A model generated the notes under the pieces. That model was not told the origin of the DNA. It was given only the letters and a program-made list of their open reading frames with translations, and did not search any database. 64,000 nt of DNA from Sabellastarte sp. h YS-2021 (taxonomy: Eukaryota; Annelida; Polychaeta; Sabellida; Sabellidae), in NCBI GenBank assembly GCA_964017235.1, contig OZ024940.1, positions 3,906,001 through 3,970,000 of the forward strand, read 5' to 3'. Positions 12,501 to 23,700 of this stretch are shown piece by piece. Made by a program: the position numbers and the translations under genes. Every line of letters begins with the position of its first letter. The stretch's first letter is position 1.

Positions 12501-15500
12501 TTACCAAAGATTTCTAGCAGACAATGTGAGTGATAATACAAGGTTTCTGTCCTTCTCCTTTTCAGCTTTATTTGAGATGCTATCTTTTGCCATACTGTGG
12601 TGTAAAATGTATAAAAATGTTTTAGCAAAGTACCTGTTTGTAGGTTTTTGGTAGCCTGTTTCCAGTTTGGTAGTCCCAGTTAACCTCAAACAGCAACTGC
12701 AATCATGTAAAATTTAATACATTTAGTCCTTCAAAAAAAAACCATGTTGATACTTTGTTTTCTTGTAATTTGTTTACCTTTCTGCAACATCCTATTAATT
12801 TGCTGAATTTCCAAGAACTGTTTTCTTTCCTTTCCTACAATGTACGCAAACATTTGTACTGCAAATAAACAGTTGACAGATATCTGATATTTGTATTTCA
12901 GCCAAAGGATATTGCAGATGCCTTCTGTAAAAGGCCCTCAGGGCATCTAGGTCTGCCCTGGAGCCATATTCTCTGATACTGCCCTCTCAAATCTGTTGTA
13001 CAAGTAGAAAATGTCTGTGTCACTTGAATTTCCATTTGAAATCCCATGTTTTATTTTTTGTGTAGAAATTCGGAGCAAACTACTTTTGTGGACATGGAAA
13101 TTGACCAATCAGACGCGGATATTCCCGACGGACAGGCAGACGAAGATTTTAAGTTCGCCTTAGAGGTCAATGATCGCGAAGTGGCCTGTCGGTTACAGGT
13201 AACAGAATCAACAGCATTTATGCAGGGTTAACTAGAGCTAAGTGTCATCTCAAATGAGAAGAAAAATGCTTCTAATTGTGCCATTATTCTCAGGTAACGA
13301 GGTCAGTTTAAATGGGAAAGGAAGTGACATAGTAGAACCTTAATTATTGGACAATCTATCATGGACCTCATGACTCCAAATATTTCATGCTATGTTAAAC
13401 CCACAGCAACAGTCTATTTAGGTTACTATTATAGTCCATAGACGGCCATTTAAATATTTTGACCTAGTTACAAGATTGATAATGAAAGTATTTCAAATGA
13501 TTCCATACTTCAGAGTTCACATTGTTCTATGTATCAAATAAAAAAATGTCCTTGTATAATTTTTATAAAATTCTTCAGCTGCTCAGACTGTGAGGCTCCG
13601 ATTTTGCTTTACAAAAAAAATCTTTCCTAGTCATTGTTATTCTTTCAGGTGGAGCTGGACAAAAAGGTGGCCGAAGCTTTAGCCAAGGAAGACCAATCTA
13701 CTGTAAATTCAGGGGACATGGGTCGCAACCCAGAAACCCAACCCATTCCAGATTTTGGGTACGTTTATTGGATTTCATCTCAATCATGGGGTGGTGCAAA
13801 GACACTCACTTGACACCCTTAAGGTTGTGGATATAAATGGATCATTTGCACGTGGTGGTTCAGTGGGAAACACCCTCACTTCTCAGCTCAAGGGTTCTGG
13901 GTTCACATCTAGGCCTGGACGATAACCGGTCAAACTACAGCTAATGAAGTGTAGGAAAATGTAGTAAAATTGAGAATTTTTAAATGTTATTATTGTTTAT
14001 TTTACATAAATTATATTTTAAAGATTTTAAAATCTCCATTTGGTTTTCAGAAGGGAAGTGGCTTTCCAGCCACCAAAACCACCTTTGGGTTGGGCCTTCC
14101 ACCAACGTAATGATGCCCACCGTGGAAACCCTAGAGCAAGACCAAACAACCGACCAAGAAATCGCCGAAATGAGGTAAATGTAACTTTAAAACCCCCAGG
14201 TAGATGGATAAAAGCCCAGTTTGACAAAATTCCTACACCAAACAGTTCCTAAACCTTGTGTACACCTTTCAAAAGGCTTTTTTGGCAGATATGAGCTTCA
14301 ACGCTAATTATGCAGAAATAAATGTTCTGGATACTAATGCGGAAGCAATTAGCATAAGTTGGTCACCGGATAGCTGCTTGTTTTAACTGATCAGTAAATA
14401 TTTCCAATGCAATGTTTTTTTTTTTGTAAAAAGAAAATATAAAAGATATAAATAAATAAGTAAATGAATAAATGAATAAAAAAAATATATTTCCAATGAA
14501 AAATTTTTGGAGAGAGAAATCGTAGACTGGGAACCAGACTGCAGGAAATACAGAAAACATCACATGCACGGTTACCCAGGATGTAAACAAACAATGCGGC
14601 AACTCCTAAGGTACTGAAAATTCATGTAAATTGTCAGGTAATTTGCAAATAAAAGTTATATTTTATACTTTTTAAATAAAAAAATATAGCGATAAAATGC
14701 TTCAATTTGATACACTTTAAGGTTTTAAGTCAAAACATTACATATCTAATGATCGTATGACCTATACTGAAACATGAAAACTGTTAACCGAGCCAACAAT
14801 ATCGGTGTTGACTAGTGCTTTGATAACCTTATATTCAGTTACCTCAGTTAATTGTTTCAGCCTTATCAGATACTACAGCTGCAAACTTATTTCCACGCCA
14901 TGCCCCCCCCCCCACCCACCCCCCACCCCCCCACCCACCCACCCAAAAACAAAAAAACACAAAAAAAATGTGTGTTTTTGTTTTTTTTACTTCAGGCTCG
15001 TGGAGGCCCCAGCAGGGAACAGGGTGACGGTGCAATAGAAATTCCTGACCCCGATGATTATGAGGTACACCCCCTCTTTTGTTATTATCTCCCCACCCCT
15101 GAGGGAGTAAATAGATGTGCAATTAATGACAGTAGATTTGAAGTTAGTCATGTTTTGTTGTCAGTTATGATATCAGACTGTGAAGCACTTGAAATCAATG
15201 GGGTGATTTTTTTTTTTTTTTTTTTTTTTTTTTAGGAAAGGAATTGATGAGAATCAGATTATATCAAAATAAAAATGTCCAGTATTCTCTAATTCTCCGT
15301 TTTCTCAGCTTTCTAGTAGTAAAGTCATTTGTTAAAATCTCTTCTATTTCTTGGAGGCTGTCAAACAAATAAAATCCAGTATTGTAATTTCCTGTCATAA
15401 GTTTGCGGAAATGTAGCCGGCCCCCATGCATCAACCACAAGTTAACATTGGAAAGTTTTCTTAAAATAAATTCAGGAAAATGAACTCCTTGTCTGCACCA

Positions 15501-17125
15501 TATATAGTCAGAATTTCAGGTATTTAACCAAACATGTTTAGGTTGCAGTTTTGATGGAATATTAGCCATGTAAAGAGGTAAATATGATGTTTTCGAGAGT
15601 CCATTCTTGACAATGTAAAGTGGGTTTCCACTTGTTTAAACTACAAACCAATCTAGAAGTCGTGTACCCGTATTGCATTTGGAACACTTCATCTGTATTT
15701 AACAGGCCAACTGGGAGCTGGCGGAGCGTTTAGGCGAGGTCAAGGACAGAAGCCTGCCCAAGGAGCAACAAGACGCCCTTCCAACCTGCAACTACACAGG
15801 TTAGAGGCTTGCCTAATACTTCTATATCGGCTAACAGAAGTCTATGTTATATTGTCATGTGGTCTAATGTCATTGATGTCCGCAAATGCATCATCAATCC
15901 AAAAATAAAACGCATACGGGGGTGGGGGTTCAGACAGAGGTTCAAGGATGACCATTTATCAACATCCTTGAGGTTCTTTAACCTGTCACTGGAGATAGGA
16001 CCCAATGACAGAGGACCGCCATTTTAAGTGGGCGTCTGAGCCACTATGTACCTACCTGATTGAACCCACGTTCTCTGTGTTCCTAGGAGAGTGTGTTACC
16101 CACCAGGCCACAGTGGCAGATGTACGAGACTGCTGAACTATTCACGTTTTTCTTCTTACCTTTCAGGAGGTGCTGCCAATAGTTCGGAGGAGGACAAAGC
16201 ATGCAAGATCTGCCTGGGCGAGTTTGAAGCGGGCGACAAGTTGAAGATACTTCCGTGTACTCACAAATACCACGACACCTGCATAGAAAATTGGTTTAAA
16301 GTGAGTTACAATGAAATATATATATTTACCTTCCCTCAAACTTGCTGTTGATATTCACTATGTTCTCCAGCATACCATATCAGGGGGCCATAAATTTATT
16401 TATTCAGTGTACCTTCTAGAACTTGATTCTGGGCAATTTTTATTTCGTTGGCCACAAGACCCGGGCTTTTGTTGAAGTCCACAGCTATAAGGAATATTTA
16501 GACTTTTTAAAACAAATAATGACAAATTTAATGCAATATCTGTGTAGGAAACAGGTAGCAGTAGTATTTCAGCTGTTAATGGATTTTAAGGCTAAGCCAA
16601 GAATTCGCCAGAGTGAAGATTTTTCCATTGATAAATGTGTTTTATTTAATGCTGGTTGAAAAATTGTTCGTCTGTTCCCCAGAGCCGTTAAAAGTGAGGT
16701 ATCCCCACCCAAAGTGTGAAAACGTCAACACTTTATCACAGTTTTCTCATTTGCTATTGGAGGGATTTCTCTCTTATCTTGTTTTTATCTTGCTAACATA
16801 CAAACAGAATGCAGTGATCACATAACTTCCTTAATGAACTGTACAATGAATCATTATTATAAACATAGAGGGCAAATAGGACACTGAAAGTCTAAAAATC
16901 ACCCCCCACGACCCTCCTGTACATTGAAAAAAAATAGAAATTTGTGTACTGTAATAAGCTATATGTAATTTTGGGTTTATGTTTTCTTTTGTACACATTA
17001 GAGTCGGCCGGCTGAGAGGATAAGCTTGTCTTAATTTCATTTAATTTTTGTTATTGTATTTTTAGACCAACTGCACTTGTCCCATTTGTAAGCTGGATGT
17101 GAAAGAAGAGCTCTCGAAAGCCTGA
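9570..17125 (+). CDS. RING-H2 E3 ubiquitin ligase with repeated A-x-x-L-Q motifs
   Basis: Coding exons: 9570-9623, 10306-10362, 10816-10965, 12037-12089, 13066-13198, 13649-13758, 14051-14174, 14996-15064, 15706-15799, 16167-16300 and 17066-17125 (TGA). They join in frame to about 345 residues. The C-terminal RING-H2 is complete: C294, C297, C312, H314, H317, C320, C331, C334, with W324 and the CPIC end. It should bind E2 enzymes and transfer ubiquitin. The N-terminal half repeats acidic A-x-x-L motifs like ubiquitin-binding MIU helices: DDEALARALQ (9-18), TDEHLAQRLQ (28-37), CDEEIAKQLH (91-100), NDREVACRLQ (140-149), KVAEALA (155-161) and ANWELAERLG (251-260). Four exons end exactly at L-Q before the donor. 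A Pro/Arg/Asn-rich basic segment spans 187-227. There are no membrane segments, so it is probably cytosolic or nuclear. I cannot assign an orthologue, and the ubiquitin-binding role is inference. Confidence 0.88.
11082..11314 (+). mobile_element. tRNA-derived SINE (family A variant)
   Basis: Carries an A-box-like head (CAGTGGTGTAGCAGTTAGAG) and a B box (GGTTCGAATCC), then a body ending GTGACGTAAAACAAAATAAATCTAAATC. The body matches the copy at 51106-51309 (opposite strand) and more weakly the main family A copies. It lies in intron 4 of the RING gene. Confidence 0.82.
13850..13935 (+). mobile_element. Fragment of a tRNA-derived SINE head
   Basis: CACGTGGTGGTTCAGTGGGA followed by GGTTCTGGGTTCACATC resembles the A- and B-box spacing of the family A head. 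No body follows. It lies in a RING gene intron. Confidence 0.4.
14903..14943. repeat. C/A simple repeat
   Basis: CCCACC-type low-complexity tract just upstream of RING gene coding exon 8. Open frames here are artefacts of composition. Confidence 0.85.
15930..16123 (-). mobile_element. tRNA-derived SINE, family B
   Basis: On the minus strand the head reads GTGGCCTGGTGGGTAACACA followed by a B-box-like GTGGGTTCAATC. The body then carries GGCTCAGACGCCCACTTAAA and ends GATAAATGGTCATCCTTGA. It is the most complete family B copy here and lies in the intron before the RING exon. Confidence 0.75.
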
Positions 17126-17848
17126 CACGAGGTCATTATACTGAAAGTGTACATTATGACTTACAGTTAGTATTTCCCTTGAACTCGGTTAACTTTAAGC
17201 CTCGAGGTGAAAAAACTAGCCCAGGGATCCTTTTTGGGAAAACAAACCTAAGTCTGGGCACCCATATTTGGTGTGAAGACTGTTTCATTGTTAGCCAATA
17301 TTTACATATATATAGTGGGACTTCTTTCATCCAACCAAGCTTGGAGAGTCCAATTGTGTTCAGAAAACAGAAAGGTCATAAAATAAAAGAGGTAGTTACC
17401 TCTACCAGGATGTTGTGTTTGTGAGTTTGTTCGTTAGTCTGCACTCCCAGTTACTCCAAAAGTAAAAAAAAACTCCTGAATTTTCTGGAACATTCCAGTG
17501 AGGGAGGTATGCAGGTATGCACGTCACGAGTGCTATCTGGTCTAGTATAAAATGATATGGAAATCCATATTTGGGAAAGTGGAAATGAGTTCATAAAGTG
17601 GAATGCATGGCCAATAGCATTATACCATCATTGCATTTAAAATGATTTCTCCTTTACAAAGTGTAACTTAAATTTGTGACTTCTAGGGTTGTGGCTTTCA
17701 CTTTAAATGTAGATTAACTGTTTTATACAAAAGTGATATTCCGTGATATTTGTGTTTATAGTATTACACTGTTTCTGTGCAATAATTAGCACCTTGTGAT
17801 ATTAGGAAATTAGACATTACAAATATCTCTGCACTGATTTGAGTTTCT

Positions 17849-17854
17849 AATAAA
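17849..17854 (+). promoter_or_regulatory. Candidate polyadenylation signal of the RING gene
   Basis: AATAAA lies 724 bases after the stop codon and is the first clear hexamer in the 3' flank. Another candidate lies near 18074. Confidence 0.4.
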
Positions 17855-18236
17855 GTATGTCTTTACTGAAATGAAAAAGTCTTTTGCTAGCGAGTTGAAA
17901 CTTTGTTGTACTTAAAGAAAAAGTGTGAACTTAGTGTGAGGTGTTTTTGAACTGACTTGAATTTAGTGAAGGTCAAAGGTCAGATGTTGTAAGTAAACAT
18001 TAATTCTGATGATTGAGCATTAATTTCTTGACACTGGAATGCTTATTTTTTAAATTATACTTTCTGATTGCAAATAAAATCAGCCTAAAGTTTGCCTGTG
18101 GTCATATAGTGTTTAAAATAATTAATGTTTATTGCAGATTAGTATTAATTTCTGAATCCTCCTATGCAATTTTTTAAATTGTATTTTACACCATTAATGT
18201 AAAAATAATTATGTATTAACTTCATTCCTATTAAGG

Positions 18237-18476
18237 AGGGGCCACGGTGGCAGAGTAGTAACACTCTCGCCTCCCACCTCTGCAGCCGGGGTTCGATCCC
18301 CGTCATGGCCGTAAGTGGGAAAGCTGGTAGTTGCTTGCCGTTGGTCGGCAGTTTACAGTACACAACCCTAGTGAACTCTATGTACTGGTTTCCTCTGCCC
18401 TTCCAACTACCCGTCGTGATATGACCTGTACAGTGTTGAAAGCGACGTAAAACCCAAAATAAATAAAATAAATAAA
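18237..18476 (+). mobile_element. tRNA-derived SINE, family A, full length with target duplication
   Basis: The head GGGGCCACGGTGGCAGAGTA and B box GGGTTCGATCC are followed by the body GCTGGTAGTTGCTTGCCGTT, CAGTTTACAGTACA and a tail of AAATAAATAAA. It is flanked by an exact 14-bp direct repeat, CATTCCTATTAAGG, at 18223-18236 and 18477-18490. This marks a fairly recent L1-type retroposition. Confidence 0.95.
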
Positions 18477-19154
18477 CATTCCTATTAAGGGAAATATCAG
18501 AAATTATATTTACATTTTTTTTCAGAAATTGTTTTGTTTCATTTGTTTATAAATAACAATGTTTGTTTTCTTTTTTTGGGTTATTTATATTTTTCTTTTG
18601 TTGACACATTTACATTCAAGATTGTCAAAAATTTAGCACTGTAGTGCTAAAACAAATGTGGTTTGTTCGGTGTTTCCTCATTTCTATAGTGATTATATAC
18701 TCATCCATCCACTGCATTATGTGTGTATGCATTTCTCTTTTAATACTCCTGAATTGTCACTGTAAAAATAAAATCTTAAAAGTGCTTCTTCTTTTGTCCT
18801 CTTTCTCTTCTATGCATTCCAGCTTTTACCTTTTCTTTTCAAGATCTAATATAATGACCCCAAGATCTAATTTATTCAGATTCTGAAGCCCTTAGGCTCT
18901 AGCATAACAGATTCTACACACAAAAAAAATATTAAAAACTTGAGGCTTCTGAAGTTGTTTGACAATTATGTCTGCTTTTACAATGTTAATGCAAATATGA
19001 AGTGGGGCTATGGTATGACCTGCTTAATGTTTTGAAAGTAATATAAAAAACAAGTATATGGAATTAAATCACAGATCAGAAAGAAAACAAAATGTTCTAC
19101 AGCTAAGACCACACTGTTACTGTCATTTTTAAAGTATAGCTTTGGTTAATGTAC

Positions 19155-19257
19155 TGTAAACTGCCGACCATCTTTCCCACATGCGATTCTGGGTTTGAAC
19201 TGCCAACCTCAGAGGTGGGAGGAGAATCCGTTCTCACTGCACCACCGTGGCTCCTAC
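19155..19257 (-). mobile_element. tRNA-derived SINE, family A, fragment
   Basis: On the minus strand this reads GCCACGGTGGTGCAGTGAGA, CCTCCCACCTCTGAGG and the start of the body up to CAGTTTACAGTACA. The rest of the body is missing. Confidence 0.75.
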
Positions 19258-19323
19258 ACCGTCTTCAAAGGAGTTACATTGTTGCATTTAGCAACACATT
19301 GACCTACAATGTTCCAGGTTCTC

Positions 19324-19983
19324 GGGCCTGGATTCACGAAAGGTCGTAAGTCTCAAATTTGATATTTTTGTCGCAAATCAAAGATTTGCTCAGATTGGAG
19401 ACCATTTGCTCAGCTGGGATTCACAAAAGATCTCAGGCTGAGATTTGGCCCAGATGTTGATCTCGAATCTTAGACTGCCTAGGGAGTGACTTAAGTTTTC
19501 ATAAAATAGAGTATATGTAGTTACAAGTCTCAAAACAAAATGAAAATTGCCAAGTATGACATATTTATAACTTTTATCACAAAAAACATGAATATATACT
19601 AAGAGTTTGTTTGAAAACAACAGTAAAACATTTACATTAGTAATTTACATGAATGGTTTGTTTTGCTGGTTTAATCAGTTATTTTGTATGCCAGTAAAAA
19701 TAGTAAAATGAAAACATTTTACTTGATAGAATATATTGTAAAATGTGAGTACATGTGTTACAACTGTAAATACAAATGTGTATGCTTCACACTAATCTCA
19801 ACAGAATGTTACATCGATTTTGATTGGTCCAGACTCAAAACATGTCTGACATTTTGGTCTCAGCTAAGATCCCTTTTGTGAATCTCAACTTTAACAGAAT
19901 CTCAGCTGAGACTAAAATCTCAGATTTGAGCAAAATCTCAGCTGAGATTTGGCGAAGACTTGAGACCTTTTGTGAATCCAGCC
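19324..19983. mobile_element. Foldback element, about 660 bp
   Basis: The ends are inverted: GGGCCTGGATTCACGAAAGG at the left and the complement of GGGCTGGATTCACAAAAGG at the right. The flanking interior is a degenerate run of CTCAGCTGAGATTTG-like steps, complementary between the two halves. The AT-rich centre has no transposase. It belongs to the same family as 21282-21999 and others. Confidence 0.8.
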
Positions 19984-20761
19984 CTTGGGTTTGATTACTC
20001 ATCAAACTTGAAGTGGGAAATTGGCTGTTTTCTGGTCCCCCATATTTTTATTGCAGAATATTTACTGTTGTACACTACCTTCCTCCATACAACTTGACAT
20101 AACATTGGCATATACCAATAGAATGTGGGCAGAGTTATTCTGTCAATTCATCCTCTTTAATATTTGTTAATAGTAGCATCCGATTGACCTGGGTTGAACC
20201 CATGGCTACAGACCTAGGTGACCAACTTGTCAAACCAGTTAAACACTATGGCTCATTGTGTGTTGAAAAACTTTGTCCCTGGAATGTAAGTTTTTCTTTA
20301 TTCTGTCAAAAAAAAAAGTCCTTGTCCTCTGCCTCACGGACCATTAAAAAAAGAAATCTTTGTCCTCTGCCTCACGGACCATAAAATCTGTATACCAGTA
20401 TAAATTGGTTCTTACCTCTTACAATACATTTATTCTTTTACACTTTAGATGAGATGATTCCTTTTGAATGTGAAAAGTTTTATGGATCCCTTCTCATCAT
20501 TACTTTACATTCCACAGGGAGATAATTGGAGTTACATAAGATGAAATTGTCTAATATGTTGTTATACAAGTTTAATTTTTTGTGTGATTCACCACACTAT
20601 TCTCATGCAAAACTGTTCCCTTCCAAAAGTGCCATCCATAAAAACCAAATAAGGGTTTTCACCGGGTACCTGACACAATCTCGCTTTAGCATCCACCTAA
20701 ATTCCGGTATTGAGTAGATTTTTGCTAAGACGTAGGCCTACACTCTCTGGAGGAAATCAAA

Positions 20762-23700
20762 ATGACCAATTCTTCAACTGCAGAAATTTTTTCAGCTTTT
20801 CAAAGCTACATTGACAAAGAACAGGACATCAGAGAAGTATGCTCAATTCTTAACGCTTTGCAGATCGTTCTGAAAACGCCAAACGCTATATTCTTGTATT
20901 ATCGCCCAGTAGGTATTCAATGAATGTTCTCCCGTATTGTGTTGTATTTTTTGCTTCTAAATAATTAAACTAAACGGTAGTTAGGTGGGTGTTAGCTGGA
21001 ATCTATCAAAATAAGAGCTATCAGGTCCTGGATTAGTGTTGCCTCCCCTGCCAATCGCAATAAGCATAAAAGTAGGAACTTTACCTGTCCTTTTTTCCTC
21101 GCCCGTATCCATGTCCGTTATTGCCCCTATCTGTGATACCCTAGATCATTTTGTATAAAACAGTGTGCTCACCTGATGAAACTTTTTCAGAAGTTAGCTA
21201 TTTTGTAATTTAATCTACTGAAAGTACTGAAGGAAATTCTAATTGTAACTCAGGGCCCGTATTCACGAAAGGTCTTAGCCAGGGGCCGGTTTCATGAAAG
21301 GACTTAAGTTTGGTCTCAGGCTCAAATCTGAGACTTTGGGCTCAAATATTGTAAATATTTTGCTGAGTCTGTGGACTCAGATTCAAAGCATTTCACAAAC
21401 AGGCTCAACTTGAGATTTGGCTCAGTCATGGGCTCAATTTTGAGCCCACCAAGGAGGTGTCTCAAATTTTGAGTCCAAAGTTTGTCATCCAATACTTGTG
21501 TATAAAGCAATATAATTTGCATGAAAATGAATTTGTTGAATCTTGAAATATTATATTTTTATCTTGCTTACTAATTACAACTACATATTCAATATTCATA
21601 ATAAGAAAAGTCAATGGAATTGACATGCTTTTTGATGTTGTCAAGTGACTAGTCTCAAGAGTGGACTCAAAGCTTAACTCAGTCTCAGTTGAGTCTCAAA
21701 CAATTGGCTTGGTTACCAATAATATTATATCAATTTTTTTTCATGTGTTATCAGTGTTAATGCAATCTAAATCGATAATGATGATGAAATAAATGCACTT
21801 GCATAAAAAACAAACCAAGGAAGCATCTTAAATGAAATTTAAAAGTTGAGACTATGACTTGAGACCAGTCTCAGCTGATCCACCTTTTGTGAAATCCATT
21901 TGAGCCAAAAACTCAGCCGAGACAAAAGTCTCAGATTTGAGACCCAGACTCAGATCTCAAAACTGATCTCAAACTGAGACTTTTCATGAAACCGGCCCCA
22001 GGGCTTAGGCTTAAAGTTGAGACTTTTGTCTCAAGTTTCTGCCCCAAAACTGCTAAGACTTTTGTCTTAGGCTTAGTGGTATTCACAAAGAATTTAAGAC
22101 CAGTCTTAGGCTTTGCCAAGGGCTCAACTTTAAGACTGGTTGGTAGTGGGCTTAAATTTGTAAAGAGGACTTATATATGGCCGCCATAAACTTTTCTCCA
22201 CTTCAAAATTTGAAAGGGCTGTAAATAAAGTTTAATTATATAGAACACCTCACTAAAGCAGTCTTTGGAAGTTTATATGTGGTAACAAGGTTTTCCATTT
22301 CAAAACAGTACTTTTCCTTAGATAACATGCATTAAATGAAGGATATATGGCACCAATAGTATAGTTTGAATAGAAAAGATAGGTCACATGACACAGAAAA
22401 CCACTGTGGTTATTTGATAATCTTGGACTTAGCTAAGTCACCCCTTGTGAATACGGTTTCAAGACAAAACTTAGCTGAGACAAAAGTCTTAACTTTAAGA
22501 CTGGATGTAAGCCTAAGACCTGGCTAAGTCTAAGACCTTTCGTGAATACCGGCCCAGAAGTCCAGTAATAATTTATTAATTGAATGATCCCAGTTTTGTA
22601 AATTGTATGTCTCATGTTTAAACATACACTGGTAAACAGAAAAGGTTTATGAATAAAGCTATCCACAAAAGATGTAATCCCCAGTTTGTTTGAGGATGAG
22701 ACCTAACTCAGTACACAGACAAAAGAGCCTAATCCACTTTGATATTGGGACAGTGACACAGGTATAATAACTGTCACGTAAAACAGGTATATTACCCTAG
22801 TAGAGGCAGATCTAGGGGTGGTGGATTGGAGGGGGCATGGACAGGGGGTGGAAAGGGTGGGGGTGGTGCGCCCTCCACGCCCCTCCCTAGATCTGCCTCT
22901 GTTTTAAACTTAAATTTGTGTGATTGAAAGATTTAAACTTGTGTTGGTCACGTGTCTGAGATGAATTATTGGGTCAGAGTTGAGGCTTTTTTTATCAGGA
23001 CATCCGCACTGCCACCAGAGATCTGGAACAAACAGCCCGGGAGATTCTGACAGTGATTCAAGGCATTCACCAGCCTGATGGGGTGAAACAATGTGAGTGC
23101 ATGACAAAGATTGTTATGTGGGTTTTTAGATGGAATTTTAACATTCATAGCAACAGTATCTTGGCTGTGCATGTGCATCAGTATTGAAATATTCTATGCT
23201 GTAAAATGCACCTTATATTGAATCAGCTATTGATTGCTCAATTTTGGAGATAAACTTAAATTAGTTTTCAGGTTATTTAAGCTAATCATAAATCTTAGAC
23301 AACCTGGCTGTGAATCCAGTTACATTTAGTGAAATATCAAAGAACAAATAGTTTAATCTACATGAGCATCGATAATTTACTTTAAAGGAAAGGTAAATCA
23401 ATACAATATTTTAATAAATAATGTGTTGCCATTTAATTGAAATTATTTTGAAATTGACACTTTTAGTGTTGACATTGAAGTTCAGTAAAATATATTGATT
23501 GTATTTTAATAAGAATATGATCCCTTTTCTGATATATATTGTGATTCCCCATCTAGATCCACATACACTAGTGGTTAAATTTGAATTGAATCTGTGGTAT
23601 TATGAAAGGCTCAACATAGATGCATATATTACCCCATTTTTACTTCTTTCTCATTCAGAGTTGGTATTGGTTTTAATTTTCCAAAGTTGGCTGGTTTTTC

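Noticed and set aside
14852-15235. 127-codon frame across a poly-C and poly-T region
   Set aside because: It reads a C/A tract, a RING exon and its donor, then a T tract. Only 14996-15064 is coding, as part of the RING gene.
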